This document shows, piece by piece, positions 36,739 to 46,501 of a stretch of 64,000 nt of DNA; position 1 is the first letter of the stretch; every line of letters starts with the position of its first letter. The notes below the pieces were generated by a model. The model made no database searches and was not told the origin of the DNA. It saw only the letters and a program-made list of their open reading frames with translations. A program made the translations under genes and the position numbers. Source of the DNA: Aquibaculum sediminis. Its GTDB lineage: Bacteria; Pseudomonadota; Alphaproteobacteria; Kiloniellales; DSM-21159. The stretch is from positions 1 to 64,000 of the forward strand of contig NZ_JBFCVK010000001.1 of NCBI RefSeq assembly GCF_040712085.1. Reading direction: 5' to 3'.

Positions 36739-38178
36739 CTATTTTACGCCGCGAACCACCTCGATACCGAGTTCGCGGATCTTCTTGCGCAGGGTGTTGC
36801 GGTTGAGGCCGAGAACGTCGGCAGCCTTGAGCTGATTGCCCTGGGTCGCGGCCAGCGTAAGCTCCAGCAAGGGCTTCTCCACCTCGCGCAGCACCCGGTC
36901 GTAGAGCCCGCGCGCAGGCAGGCCGCCGGCGTGCGCCTCGAAGTACTCGGTCAACAAGCGTTCCACGGTCTGGCCCAGCGACCCGTCGCCTGCAGCGGTC
37001 TCCCGCGGCTCCTCAGCCGCTTCGCTCAGTTCGGCGCGGACGATGTCGACGCCAATCACCTCCTGGCTGTAGAGCGCGCCGAGCCTGCGAACCAGATTCT
37101 CGAGCTCCCGCACATTGCCGGGCCAGCGGTAGCGCTTCAGATGGTCCAGTGCCGCGCCATCGAGCTGCTTCGACGGCAGGCCTTCCCGCTGAATCTCGTT
37201 TAGGAAGTGCCGCACCAGTTCCGGCACGTCCTCCGCGCGTTCGCGCAGCGGCGGCAGGCGCACCGGCACCACGTTCAGGCGATAGTAGAGATCCTCGCGG
37301 AACTGGCCGCTGCGCACCATCTGGCGCAGATCCCTGTGCGTGGCCGCCACGATGCGCACATCGGCGCGGATCGGTGCCCGCCCGCCCACGGTGGTAAACT
37401 CGCCTTCCTGCAGCACGCGCAGCAGTCGGGTCTGCGCTTCCAGTGGCATGTCGCCAATCTCGTCCAGGAAGAGCGTGCCGCCGGCGGCCTGCTCGAAGCG
37501 TCCGGCGTAGCGCTGGCCGGCGCCCGTAAAAGCGCCGCGTTCGTGGCCAAACAGCTCGCTTTCGATCAGTTCCCGCGGGATCGCCGCCATGTTCAGCGCA
37601 ACAAAGGGCCCGTGCCGGCGCTTGCCGTAGTCGTGCAGCGCCCGGGCCACCAGTTCCTTGCCGGTGCCGGACTCGCCGTGAACGATGGTGGTGAGATCGG
37701 TGGTCATCAGTCGCGCCAGGACGCGATAGACATCCTGCATGGCCGGAGAGCGGCCGATAAGCGGCAGCTGCTCCTCATCGGCTGCCGCGTCCTGGCCGTC
37801 CGCCTGTTCCTGGCCGTCCGACAGCGCGCGTTCCACCACCTGCAGCAGCTCTCGCAGGTCGAAGGGTTTGGGCAGATACTCGAAGGCGCCGCGCTCCGTG
37901 GCCTTCACGGCGGTGAGCAAGGTGTTCTGCGCACTCATCACCAGGATGCGCAGGCGCGGGCGCAGCCGCTTGATGCGCGGAATGAGGTCCAGCCCACTTT
38001 CATCCGGCATCACCACGTCGGTGATCACCAGATCGCCCTCGCCTTCCTGCACCCACTGCCAGAGCGTGGCTGCGTTTCCCGTAGCGCGCACCAGATAGTC
38101 TTCCCGCCCAAGCGCCTGGGACAGCACGGTGCGGATGGCCCGATCGTCGTCGGCGACCAGAATGGTGCCCTTGCTCAT
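36739..38178 (-). CDS. ntrC: nitrogen regulation response regulator NtrC
   Basis: The protein has 479 residues: receiver (VADDDRAIRTVL, phosphoacceptor in VITDVVMPDESG), sigma54-interacting AAA+ domain with Walker A GESGTGKE and an intact GAFTGA loop, then the Fis-type HTH (NQLKAADVLGLNRNTLRKKI). Phosphorylated NtrC activates nitrogen-scavenging promoters. It lies nine bases after ntrB. Confidence 0.96.
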   Translation of the reverse strand: MSKGTILVADDDRAIRTVLSQALGREDYLVRATGNAATLWQWVQEGEGDLVITDVVMPDESGLDLIPRIKRLRPRLRILVMSAQNTLLTAVKATERGAFEYLPKPFDLRELLQVVERALSDGQEQADGQDAAADEEQLPLIGRSPAMQDVYRVLARLMTTDLTTIVHGESGTGKELVARALHDYGKRRHGPFVALNMAAIPRELIESELFGHERGAFTGAGQRYAGRFEQAAGGTLFLDEIGDMPLEAQTRLLRVLQEGEFTTVGGRAPIRADVRIVAATHRDLRQMVRSGQFREDLYYRLNVVPVRLPPLRERAEDVPELVRHFLNEIQREGLPSKQLDGAALDHLKRYRWPGNVRELENLVRRLGALYSQEVIGVDIVRAELSEAAEEPRETAAGDGSLGQTVERLLTEYFEAHAGGLPARGLYDRVLREVEKPLLELTLAATQGNQLKAADVLGLNRNTLRKKIRELGIEVVRGVK

Positions 38179-38187
38179 CCCTCCCCC

Positions 38188-39315
38188 TCACTCAGCCTTG
38201 GGCAGCATCAAGTTGAAGAGCGTGCGCCGCGGCTCGCTCTCGAACTCGATGACGCCCCCGTGGTCGTCGACAATTTTCGCGACCAGCGCCAGCCCCAGAC
38301 CCTTGCCCTGTGCCTTATTGCCGATGAATGGCTCGAACAGGTGCGATTGCAGGCTTTCGGAAATACCCGGGCCGTTGTCCCTGATGCTGACCACCAGCGG
38401 CAGGTCGATCCGGCTGGCGGCGCCGGGTACCGCCAGGCGCACACCCTGCTGGTAGCGGGTCGACAGTTTGATCTCGGCGTTCGCGGTTTCGGCCGTCGCT
38501 TCGGCAGCATTCTTGACGAGATTGAGAATCGCCTGAATCAGCAGATCGCGATTGCCATACACCGGTGGCAGCGAAGGGTCATAGTCCTCAATGAAGCGCA
38601 CATGCCGCCCGGCACCGTGTTCCACGATCCGGCGCACCCGGCCGAGCACTTCATGGATGTTGACCGCCGTGCGCTCCACGGGGCGGTTATCGGAGAAGGT
38701 TTCCATGCGGCCGACCAACGCCACGATGCGGTCGGTCTCCTCGCAGATGAGGCGCGTCAGCGTGCGTTCAGAGTCATCCGCCGACAGTTCGAGCAGCTGG
38801 GCAGCACCACGAATGCCGGACAAGGGGTTCTTCACCTCATGCGCCAGCATGGCCGCCACAGCGGTGATGGAGCGCGCCGCGTTGCGGTGGACCTGCTGGT
38901 GCTCCATGCGCCGGGCCATGGTGCGCTCTTCCAGGGCCACCACGATGCAATCCGGCCGCTCGGGCAGCGGCGTGACTTCGGCTGACACCACATGCAAGCC
39001 GATGCGCGGGCTTTCGAGGGTGACGTCGAACTCAAACACGCTATAGCCGGCCCGGCGCACTTGGTCGATCAGGGCGCAGAGCGGGCTGTCATCCGGGAGA
39101 AAATACCCCAGGCTGCGCGTGCGCAGGACAGCGCTCGACACGCCGAGAAACTGTTCGGCGGCGAGATTGGCGTAGAGAAAGCTGTTCTTAGCGTCGAGCA
39201 GGAAGACGGGTTTGCCCAGTGCGGAGAGCACGGCGGCGGCGTCGGGTAGATCGGCCGCAGTGTCCTGTACTGGGGACACACCTTCGCGTATCGAATTGCT
39301 CTGTTGCGGGCCCAT
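38188..39315 (-). CDS. ntrB: nitrogen regulation sensor kinase NtrB
   Basis: The protein has 375 residues and is soluble. It has an N-terminal PAS domain, the H-box MLAHEVKNPLSGIRG, and N and G boxes LNLVKNAAEA, DNGPGI and KGLGLALVAKI. It controls NtrC in response to PII proteins. Its start overlaps the dusB stop (TGATG), showing the classic nifR3/dusB-ntrB-ntrC operon. Confidence 0.95.
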   Translation of the reverse strand: MGPQQSNSIREGVSPVQDTAADLPDAAAVLSALGKPVFLLDAKNSFLYANLAAEQFLGVSSAVLRTRSLGYFLPDDSPLCALIDQVRRAGYSVFEFDVTLESPRIGLHVVSAEVTPLPERPDCIVVALEERTMARRMEHQQVHRNAARSITAVAAMLAHEVKNPLSGIRGAAQLLELSADDSERTLTRLICEETDRIVALVGRMETFSDNRPVERTAVNIHEVLGRVRRIVEHGAGRHVRFIEDYDPSLPPVYGNRDLLIQAILNLVKNAAEATAETANAEIKLSTRYQQGVRLAVPGAASRIDLPLVVSIRDNGPGISESLQSHLFEPFIGNKAQGKGLGLALVAKIVDDHGGVIEFESEPRRTLFNLMLPKAE

Positions 39316-40301
39316 CAGGCTGCCAGCGCCTCCGCCTCTTGCATGAAGAGCTGACTGATCGCCTGACGCACCTTGGCGGGATCGGGCTCCCGGTTGACGG
39401 CAACACGGAAGTCATTGGCACCGCGCAGTCCCTGCGCGTACCAGCTCAGATGCTTGCGCGCCATGCGCACACCACTGGCTTCGCCGTAGTGCGAGAGCAT
39501 CGCGTCATAGTGTTCGAGAACCAGGTGACCGCGCTCCGTCGGCGTTGGTTCGGGCGAACTCTGCTCCTGGCGAAGGTAGTCGATCACCTGGCGCAGCAAC
39601 CACGGCCGACCGCAAGCAGCCCGCCCGATCATCACGCCGTCGGCGCCGGAGCGCCGCAAGGCTTCGACGGCGCCCGGCCCGTCGCCGATGTCGCCATTAA
39701 CCACCAGGGGCAAAGAGGTCGCCGCGCGGACAGCGGCCACTGCATCCCAGTCGGCCGAGCCGCCATACAGCTGGCAGCGGGTGCGGCCGTGAACCGTGAT
39801 CATCTGGATACCAGCCTGCTCGGCAATGCGCGCCAAGGAGGGTGCGTTGCGATTGGCATCATCCCAGCCAAGCCGCATCTTCAAGGTCACGGGCAGGGAC
39901 ACCGCGCGCACCACGGCCTCCAGGATGCGGCCGGCCAGCGCCTCGTCGCGCATCATCGCGGAGCCGGCCTGCTTGTTCACCACCTTCTTCACCGGGCAGC
40001 CAAAATTGATGTCGATGATGGCCGCACCCCGGTCGGCGTTGAGACGCGCCGCCTCGGCCATGACTTCCGGCTCGCAGCCGGCAAGCTGCACCGCCATGGG
40101 GAACTCTTCAGCGCAGTTGCTGGTCATCTTCATTGAGCGCTTGGTGGCGCGAATCATGGCCTCACTGGCGATCATCTCGGAGACCACCAACCCAGCCCCG
40201 GCGCGTTTGACCAACCTGCGGAAGGGCAAGTCGGTCACGCCCGACATGGGTGCCAGGATCACCGGATCTTCAAGCGTCACCGATCCCAATGATATGCTCA
40301 T
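39315..40301 (-). CDS. dusB: tRNA-dihydrouridine synthase DusB (NifR3)
   Basis: The enzyme reduces uridines in tRNA D-loops using FMN. The protein has about 328 residues. It shows ILAPMSGVTDLPFRRL, the catalytic cysteine in NFGCPVKKV and HGRTRCQLY. I chose the ATG at 40301, which gives the normal N-terminus MSISLGSV; an ATG at 40346 has no ribosome binding site. It heads the ntrBC operon, the arrangement for which nifR3 was named. Confidence 0.93.
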   Translation of the reverse strand: MSISLGSVTLEDPVILAPMSGVTDLPFRRLVKRAGAGLVVSEMIASEAMIRATKRSMKMTSNCAEEFPMAVQLAGCEPEVMAEAARLNADRGAAIIDINFGCPVKKVVNKQAGSAMMRDEALAGRILEAVVRAVSLPVTLKMRLGWDDANRNAPSLARIAEQAGIQMITVHGRTRCQLYGGSADWDAVAAVRAATSLPLVVNGDIGDGPGAVEALRRSGADGVMIGRAACGRPWLLRQVIDYLRQEQSSPEPTPTERGHLVLEHYDAMLSHYGEASGVRMARKHLSWYAQGLRGANDFRVAVNREPDPAKVRQAISQLFMQEAEALAA

Positions 40302-40405
40302 ATTCGCGCCAAAGCCCGTCTCTGCACAAAGAATAGGCGGTTTCATAAGCCGGCGCGGGCGGCCTGTACAGTGTCCAGCATGCCCTCGCAGGAAACGGGC
40401 GTGTG

Positions 40406-41209
40406 CTAACCGAGCAGCACGTCGGTGACGAATTTAACGCCAGGGTAGGCCAGAGTAAGGAGCAGGTAGGCCAGCAGAACGACGCGCCCGGCCCTGCGCC
40501 CCCGCAACCCGCTGCGCGCCTGCAGCCACAAGAGGATCAGGATCAACAGGAAGGCCAGCACCGAAAGCAGGGTTTTGTGATCGATCGCCAGAGCCGGCGT
40601 CGACGCGAAGTATCGCAAGGCCCATCCGGTCAGAAGGTCGGCACCCAGCACCACTTCCGCCGCCAGCAAAAGACGAAACTGCAGCCTCTCCCCCTCGGCA
40701 ATGGACGGCAGGCGGGCGCTGAAAACGCCGACCTGCTTTTGCTTCAGGCGCCGCTCCTGCAGGAAAACCGCCGCACCGGCGACGGCGGCCAGGGTCGCGA
40801 GGGCGTAGGTGGCCACGGCGGCGCTGATGTGCAGCAGCAGCCAGCCTTCCGGCAGGCCGACCACCCGGACCTGGCCTTCCCAGCCTGCCGTGGCCGTGGC
40901 CAGGAGACCCAGCAGCAGCAGATAAGGCAGCAGTAGGGAGCCGAGCCGCCAGGCCTCGCGCGACAGCAGGCAGAGCAGCGCGAAGAAGAGCAGCGTGGTC
41001 GTGATCGACAACCACAGCGCCAGTCCCAGGCTGCTGTCCCAGGCACCGACGAAGGCCCGCACGGCAAAAAGAGCGGACCCGGCCACGGCCAGCCCGAGAA
41101 CGGCCCAGAAAAGGCTGTCGCGCCGCGGGGTCGGGCGCCAGGGCAGCAGCGCTGCAGCCGGCGCCAGGGCGGCAAGGGCAAACAGAGACAACAGCGGCTT
41201 GTCGAGCAT
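40406..41209 (-). CDS. cytochrome c assembly (CcsA/YpjD-like) membrane protein
   Basis: The protein has about 267 residues and seven or eight hydrophobic segments. It has the tryptophan-poor CcsA-like core with LLLHISAAVATYALATLAAVAG and AIDHKTLLSVLAFLLILILLWLQ. These resemble YpjD, a CcsA-family inner-membrane protein of unclear function, rather than the haem-handling CcmC/CcmF. I chose the ATG at 41209 because the longer reading lies antisense to ispDF. It is divergent from ispDF. Confidence 0.82.
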   Translation of the reverse strand: MLDKPLLSLFALAALAPAAALLPWRPTPRRDSLFWAVLGLAVAGSALFAVRAFVGAWDSSLGLALWLSITTTLLFFALLCLLSREAWRLGSLLLPYLLLLGLLATATAGWEGQVRVVGLPEGWLLLHISAAVATYALATLAAVAGAAVFLQERRLKQKQVGVFSARLPSIAEGERLQFRLLLAAEVVLGADLLTGWALRYFASTPALAIDHKTLLSVLAFLLILILLWLQARSGLRGRRAGRVVLLAYLLLTLAYPGVKFVTDVLLG

Positions 41210-41292
41210 GCCGCACTTATAGCACCTCTTGGCCGGCACGACAGGGCACACTACTGTCGCCGGCGCACGACGCGGCTGACTCGAAGGATGGC

Positions 41293-42444
41293 ATGAAACA
41301 GACTGTGGCATTGGTGGTTGCAGCCGGGCGCGGCAGCCGCTTTGGGAGTGTTGCGCCGAAACAGTATGCACGCCTGGGGAGATCACCCTTGCTACGGCAC
41401 TGCCTCGAACGGCTCTGTGCCCACCCCGCAGTGGATGCGGTGCGCGCGGTGATTCATAGCGAGGATCGTGCGGCCTATGAGGCCGCCGCTGCCGGCCTGC
41501 GAATGCTGGAGCCTGTAGAGGGGGGTGCCACGCGGCAGGACTCGGTCCGACTGGGCCTGGAGAGCCTCACAGAACACGCGCCCGACCAGGTTCTGATCCA
41601 TGACGGCGCCCGTCCCTTCCCCGCCACTGCGCTGATCGACCGGGTCCTGTTCGCGCTCGAAAGCCACAGCGGCGCAGTGCCAGCCCTGCCGGTGGTCGAC
41701 ACCCTCAAGCAACGCCAAGATTCGTTCCTGATCGGCGGGCCCGACCGCGAATCGCTGCTACGGGTGCAGACGCCCCAGGCCTTCCGCTTCGCGCCCATAC
41801 TTGCCGCCCACCGAGCGGCGCGGACAAGCAACCTGACCGACGATGCCGCGGTTGCGGAAGCGAATGGGCTCGCGGTGGCTTGGGTCGAGGGCAGCGAGGA
41901 GAACTTCAAGGTGACGACCCGCGAGGACCTGCACCGTGCGGAACAGATGCTCGGACAGCAGTGGGAAAGCCGCAGCGGCATGGGATTCGACGTCCACCGC
42001 TTTGGCCCCGGCGATCATGTCATGCTTTGCGGCGTGGCCGTGCCCCATACACAAGGCCTCGTCGGACACTCTGATGCGGATGTCGGACTTCACGCACTCA
42101 CCGATGCGCTTTTGGCAAGCATCGCCGCTGGCGACATCGGCCAGCACTTCCCTCCCTCCGATCCGCAATGGAGCGGGGCCGCCTCGGACAGCTTCCTGGG
42201 TCATGCCCTGGCACTGCTGCACGAGTGCGGCGGCCAACTCCGGCACGTGGACGTGACGCTGATCTGCGAGCGTCCCAAGATCGGCCCCTATCGCGAGGCC
42301 ATGCGCGCCCGGCTCGGCGAAATCCTGGGGCTGTCGCTGGATCGCATCAGCATCAAGGCCACCACGACCGAGGGCTTGGGCTTTACGGGCCGCCGCGAAG
42401 GCATCGCAGCCCAAGCGATTGCCAGTGTAGTCCTGCCGCTATGA
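41293..42444 (+). CDS. ispDF: bifunctional IspD/IspF (MEP isoprenoid pathway)
   Basis: This 383-residue fusion catalyses two steps of non-mevalonate isoprenoid synthesis. The N-terminal cytidylyltransferase has VVAAGRGSRFG and LIHDGARPF; the C-terminal 2-C-methyl-D-erythritol 2,4-cyclodiphosphate synthase begins near residue 225 with MGFDVHRFGPGDH and GHSDADVGLHALTDALL. The fusion is common in alpha- and epsilon-proteobacteria. GAAGGA precedes the start. Its stop overlaps pgpA (ATGA). Confidence 0.97.
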   Translation: MKQTVALVVAAGRGSRFGSVAPKQYARLGRSPLLRHCLERLCAHPAVDAVRAVIHSEDRAAYEAAAAGLRMLEPVEGGATRQDSVRLGLESLTEHAPDQVLIHDGARPFPATALIDRVLFALESHSGAVPALPVVDTLKQRQDSFLIGGPDRESLLRVQTPQAFRFAPILAAHRAARTSNLTDDAAVAEANGLAVAWVEGSEENFKVTTREDLHRAEQMLGQQWESRSGMGFDVHRFGPGDHVMLCGVAVPHTQGLVGHSDADVGLHALTDALLASIAAGDIGQHFPPSDPQWSGAASDSFLGHALALLHECGGQLRHVDVTLICERPKIGPYREAMRARLGEILGLSLDRISIKATTTEGLGFTGRREGIAAQAIASVVLPL

Positions 42445-42899
42445 AGCAGTTGGCTTTTCTGCTCGCCACCTGGTTCGGCAGCGGCCGCCTGCCCGGCCCC
42501 GCCGGAACCTGGGGCTCGCTTGCTGCACTTCCCCCGGCAGCAGCCCTGGTCTGGCTTGGCGGGCCCTGGCTCCTCGCACTGGCCACCTTGGCGATCGCAG
42601 CGGCTGGCTGGTGGTCCAGTGAAGTCTACATCCGCACCACACAGCGGGAGGACCCGGGTGAAGTGGTGATCGACGAGGTGGCCGGTCAGTGGATGCCCCT
42701 GGTCGTGCTCCCCTTCGACCCCTGGGCCTGGCTGGTGGCCTTTCTTGCCTTCCGGCTGTTCGACATTCTCAAGCCCTGGCCGGTAAGCTGGGCCGACCGG
42801 CGCCTGCCCGGCGGGTTGGGCGTCATGGCCGACGATCTGCTCGCAGGCCTCTATGCCGCAGTGCTAATCGGGGTTTTTTGGCCGTACCTGGAGATATAA
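42441..42899 (+). CDS. pgpA: phosphatidylglycerophosphatase A
   Basis: The protein has 152 residues with membrane segments. It shows FGSGRLPGPAGTWGSL, the conserved DEVAGQW and AFRLFDILKPWP, hallmark motifs of PgpA, which makes phosphatidylglycerol from its phosphate. The start ATG overlaps the ispDF stop; the frame is open upstream inside ispDF but that part is not coding. Confidence 0.94.
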   Translation: MKQLAFLLATWFGSGRLPGPAGTWGSLAALPPAAALVWLGGPWLLALATLAIAAAGWWSSEVYIRTTQREDPGEVVIDEVAGQWMPLVVLPFDPWAWLVAFLAFRLFDILKPWPVSWADRRLPGGLGVMADDLLAGLYAAVLIGVFWPYLEI

Positions 42900-42902
42900 T
42901 TC

Positions 42903-43391
42903 ATGTATTCACACGAGTTACTGGACATAACAGAGAAGTTGGTTGAAGAGCTCCGGCAGCGCGGACAGCAGATAACCACTGTTGAATCCTGCACCGGTGG
43001 TTTGCTGGCCGGGCTGCTCACCACCGTTCCCGGAACCTCGGATGTCTTCGACCGCGGCTTTGTCACCTATTCCAATGACGCCAAACAGGAGATGGTGGGC
43101 GTTCCCGAGGCACTGCTCCGCGAACACGGAGCAGTCAGCCGGGAGGTCGCGGAGGCCATGGCCAGTGGCGCCCTGGATCGCTCACCAGCGGACTTTGCCA
43201 TTTCGATCACCGGTATCGCCGGGCCCACCGGCGCAACTGCGGCCAAGCCGGTCGGGCTTGTGCACTTCGGCCTTGCAGGTCGCGGCGGACTGCTTCTCCA
43301 CCGGCAGGAGCACTTCTCCGGCGACCGAACCGCCATCCGCCTGGCAAGCGTCGAGGTGGCCCTGGAACTGTTGAATGCGGGGCTTGCTTAA
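42903..43391 (+). CDS. pncC: CinA C-terminal domain protein / NMN amidohydrolase
   Basis: The protein has 162 residues. It shows VESCTGGLLAGLLTTVPG, DRGFVTYSNDAKQEMVGV and ITGIAGPTG, typical of PncC/CinA-C proteins that deamidate nicotinamide mononucleotide. No N-terminal competence domain is present. Only three bases follow pgpA. The next gene starts immediately after its stop. Confidence 0.93.
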   Translation: MYSHELLDITEKLVEELRQRGQQITTVESCTGGLLAGLLTTVPGTSDVFDRGFVTYSNDAKQEMVGVPEALLREHGAVSREVAEAMASGALDRSPADFAISITGIAGPTGATAAKPVGLVHFGLAGRGGLLLHRQEHFSGDRTAIRLASVEVALELLNAGLA

Positions 43392-44138
43392 GTGTCCCTA
43401 CCCCCTCCGCCGAGTGCGCGTCTGACTGTTATTGGTGTTACCGACCTCCTGCTGGTCGTGATCGTTGTGCTTGGAGGCCTGCGTCTGCTGCTGCCCTTGC
43501 TGGGCGGCATAGCCGCGCCCGATCCCCTCTCCGGTGACGCGCTTCGTTCCGGCCTGCTGCCGCTGTTGCTCTCCATTCTGGCCCAGTCGGGCATGACGCT
43601 GGCGGCGCTGTATCTGGTGGTCATCCGCATGCGCGGCCTGACCTGGCAGGATCTGGGATTGGTGGCACCGCCTCCCGGCTGGCTGACGCGCGGTGTCCTG
43701 CTTGCACTGGTGGCGGTGCCCCTGGTGGGACTGGTCAATCTCACGGTCCAAAGGATTCTGGATCAGCCGATCGACAACCCACAGATCGAACTCTTGTCCC
43801 CGGTCGCCATTTCACTGTCCAACTATCTGGTCATGCTGGTGTTGGCAGCCGGGTTGGTGCCCCTCGTCGAGGAGTTGGCGTTCCGCGGTCTCTTGCAGGG
43901 GTGGCTGCGTGAACGCTTCGGACCGCAGGCGGCCATGGCGGTATCCGCTCTGGTCTTTGCCTCGATGCACGGCATACCCAGCCTCATCCCAGCACTTCTG
44001 GTGGTCGGCGGGCTTCTGGCCTGGCTCTACGAGCGCAGCGGATCGCTCTGGCCGTCCATCGCCATGCACGCGGCCTTCAATGCCATCATGACCACGCTGC
44101 TCTATCTCGCCCTGCAGGCCGGCGCTTTCGCAGAGTGA
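43392..44138 (+). CDS. CPBP-family intramembrane protease
   Basis: The protein has 248 residues and about seven hydrophobic segments. Motif 1 is VEELAFRGLLQGWL and motif 2 is VSALVFASMHG, with the later LWPSIAMHAAFN: the active-site glutamates and histidines of the CAAX-protease/bacteriocin-processing (ABI) family. The substrate is unknown. The start is GTG directly after the pncC stop. Confidence 0.87.
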   Translation: MSLPPPPSARLTVIGVTDLLLVVIVVLGGLRLLLPLLGGIAAPDPLSGDALRSGLLPLLLSILAQSGMTLAALYLVVIRMRGLTWQDLGLVAPPPGWLTRGVLLALVAVPLVGLVNLTVQRILDQPIDNPQIELLSPVAISLSNYLVMLVLAAGLVPLVEELAFRGLLQGWLRERFGPQAAMAVSALVFASMHGIPSLIPALLVVGGLLAWLYERSGSLWPSIAMHAAFNAIMTTLLYLALQAGAFAE

Positions 44139-44162
44139 TCCTGGCACGGCTCAAAGAACCGC

Positions 44163-45785
44163 TCAACCGCCGCGCAGCGCGTCCAGCTGTTCCGGCGTGT
44201 CCACATCCGTGAGGACGGCGTCGTCCGGCATCGGCACTTCCGCGACCTGGTCCGGGTAGTTGCCAAGCAGCGGACGGGCTCCCAGGTCACCGGAGATCTC
44301 CATGACCTCCGCAAAGTAGCGCCGGGCGAAAAGCACCGGATTGCCGCGGCGTCCCTGGCGCATGGGCAGACAGATCGAGCGGCCTTCCACCGGCGAGAAG
44401 GCGGCGATCAATCGGTCGATCACCTCGGCAGTGACCTTCGGCATATCACCCAACAGGACGACAGCGCCGTCGCAATCGTCAGGCAGTGCCGCCAGACCGC
44501 GGTGCAGGGAGGTGCTGAGGCCGTGGGCATAGTCCGGATTGTGTATCGTGCGGACCTTCTCGGGCGCCAGCACGCTCTCCACCGCTTCATGCTCATGGCC
44601 GGTCACGACCAGCACCGAATCAGCCTGGGAGGCCTTGGCCGCGCGCACGGCGTGGAGCACCAGAGGAGAGCCCTCGATCTCCTCCAGTAGTTTGTTGCGC
44701 TCGCCCATCCGACTTGAGCGTCCGGCCGCGAGCACGATGGTGGCGATACGCGGCGCGCGTGGGGCACTTCTGTCCTCCACGGCTTCGGCACGGGGCAAGG
44801 GTCGGGCGCCGCTTTCCTTGAGCAGCCCGCCGGCACCCATGCGCATGATGTCTTCGCGGCGCACCGGCACATCGGCCACCACCCGCTGCAGCACCCAGTC
44901 GAAGCCGTTCAGCTTCGGCGACCGCGCGCAGCCTGGCAGGCCCAGCACCGGAACCTCGCCGATCCGCGCCATGAGCATAAGATTGCCCGGATCCACCGGC
45001 ATGCCGAAATGCTCGATCTCGCCGCCGGCCTTTACGATACCGCTGGGCACGACATCGCGGCGGTCGACGATGGCGGAAGCGCCGGAGACCAGCACCAGCT
45101 CCGCGCCCTCTCCCACCTTGCGTGCCACCGCCTGCGCCACAGCAGCGCTGTCGTGGGCACAGCGGCTTTCCTTGAGGGATTCAATGCCGAGCGCCGCCAG
45201 ACGCTGCTTGATCGCCTCGTGAGTCTTGTCGAGCAGTGCTTCCTTCTGCCCCGGAAGCGAGGTCTGGACCAGGGCCACCTTTTTGCGCTGAAAAGCCGCG
45301 ACCCGCAGGAGTCTGCCAGGGTCTGCTGCCACCTCCAGGCAACGCGCCAGCGCCGGCTTGGGCGCAGAAAAGGGGATGATCTTCACCGTGGCCAGCATCT
45401 GCTTCGGCTCAACCACCTCAAAGGGAGCGAGTGCAGCCAGGGTGATCGCCTCGTCTTCGAGATTGAAGGCATCCAGGCGCGCCCGGTCGTAGACCAGCAG
45501 GCCGCGCCGCGCCGCCAGGATATTGCATCGTCCGGTAAAAGCGGCCGAGGTTCGGGTGCCGGTTCCCGCCATGGCCTCGGCCAGTCGCTGGGCCGCGGCG
45601 TCCTCGTGGACATCCTCTTCTTCCAGACGTGCGGCTATGACCGTTTCCACGCGCGCCTGCTGCAGCGCACGAATATCCTCGGCGTCGAGCCGGCGGCCCT
45701 TCTTGAAGTTGAGGGAGCCCAGCCGCAGGGAATGCGCCAGTATGGTGCCCTCGGCTTCGGCAACGGCCGTTTCCTCGAACCTCAT
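44163..45785 (-). CDS. molybdopterin-binding / MobA-like nucleotidyltransferase fusion
   Basis: The protein has 540 residues. The N-terminal part (about 1-330) is a MoeA/MogA-like molybdopterin-binding region, with LVLVSGASAIVDRRDVVPSGI and GEVPVLGLPGCARSPKLNGF. The C-terminal part (about 345-540) is an NTP-transferase with TIVLAAGRSSRMGERNKLL and LLGDMP, like MocA, the CTP:molybdopterin cytidylyltransferase. Together they could load CMP on the cofactor for xanthine-oxidase-type enzymes. It overlaps the XdhC gene by three bases and is the last gene of the cox-like cluster. Confidence 0.88.
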   Translation of the reverse strand: MRFEETAVAEAEGTILAHSLRLGSLNFKKGRRLDAEDIRALQQARVETVIAARLEEEDVHEDAAAQRLAEAMAGTGTRTSAAFTGRCNILAARRGLLVYDRARLDAFNLEDEAITLAALAPFEVVEPKQMLATVKIIPFSAPKPALARCLEVAADPGRLLRVAAFQRKKVALVQTSLPGQKEALLDKTHEAIKQRLAALGIESLKESRCAHDSAAVAQAVARKVGEGAELVLVSGASAIVDRRDVVPSGIVKAGGEIEHFGMPVDPGNLMLMARIGEVPVLGLPGCARSPKLNGFDWVLQRVVADVPVRREDIMRMGAGGLLKESGARPLPRAEAVEDRSAPRAPRIATIVLAAGRSSRMGERNKLLEEIEGSPLVLHAVRAAKASQADSVLVVTGHEHEAVESVLAPEKVRTIHNPDYAHGLSTSLHRGLAALPDDCDGAVVLLGDMPKVTAEVIDRLIAAFSPVEGRSICLPMRQGRRGNPVLFARRYFAEVMEISGDLGARPLLGNYPDQVAEVPMPDDAVLTDVDTPEQLDALRGG

Positions 45786-46498
45786 CCCCTACGCTCCCCT
45801 TTCACCAGCGGTGGCGCGCGGCGCAGCGCTGCGGTCATCTCCGCCAGCACCGACACCGCGATTTCTGCCGGGCTACGCGCACCGATCGCCAGTCCGGCCG
45901 GTCCGTGAATGCGAGCAAACGCTGCGTCATCGAGGCCTTCGGCACGCAGACGCTCCAGGCGCCGGGCATGGGTTCGTGTCGAGCCGAGCGCGCCGACGTA
46001 GAAGGCGGGAGAGACCAGTGCCTTGATGAGCGCCGGATCATCCAGCTTTGGGTCGTGCGTGAGCGTCACCACCGCACTGCGCTCATCCGGCCGAAAGACC
46101 TCGAGGGCGTCATCCGGCCACTCGGTGACCATCTCCACATCCGGAAAACGCTCTTCGGTCGCCCAGGCGCGCCGGGGATCGATCACGGTTACTGCGTAGC
46201 CGGCCAGCCGTGCCATGGGCACCAGGGCCTGCGAGATGTGCACCGCCCCGACAATTGCCAGGCGCAGCGGTGGCAGGAAGACCTGAACGAAATGGCGCCC
46301 ATCCTCCAACAGACCGCTGCGGTCCTGTCGCAGCCGTTCCGCTGCGGCTTCCCGAAGTTCAGGCGTGGCCTCCAGATCGCCTTGCACACGATCGCCCTCG
46401 ATCAAAAGCTGTCGGCCGCTTTCAATCTCGGTGACGAGCGCCACGGGTGCCTTGCGGCGTCGGGCGTTCAACAGGTCGTCGAGAACTGCGCGCTTCAC
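45782..46498 (-). CDS. XdhC/CoxI-family protein, C-terminal Rossmann part
   Basis: The protein has 238 residues. LAIVGAVHISQALVPMARLAGY and TVIDPRRAWATEERFP form the nucleotide-binding fold; ALGSTRTHARRLERLRAEGL and IHGPAGLAIGARSPAEIAVSVLAE are the conserved XdhC_C end. XdhC proteins bind and sulfurate the molybdenum cofactor for xanthine-oxidase-family enzymes. The start is GTG, three bases after the previous stop, with GGGAGAG ahead. The N-terminal XdhC part is a separate gene. Confidence 0.87.
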   Translation of the reverse strand: MKRAVLDDLLNARRRKAPVALVTEIESGRQLLIEGDRVQGDLEATPELREAAAERLRQDRSGLLEDGRHFVQVFLPPLRLAIVGAVHISQALVPMARLAGYAVTVIDPRRAWATEERFPDVEMVTEWPDDALEVFRPDERSAVVTLTHDPKLDDPALIKALVSPAFYVGALGSTRTHARRLERLRAEGLDDAAFARIHGPAGLAIGARSPAEIAVSVLAEMTAALRRAPPLVKGERRG

Positions 46499-46501
46499 CG
46501 G

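Noticed and set aside
37207..38985. Plus-strand frame of 592 codons opposite ntrC and ntrB
   Set aside because: Antisense to two well-supported regulators; composition typical of a shadow frame.
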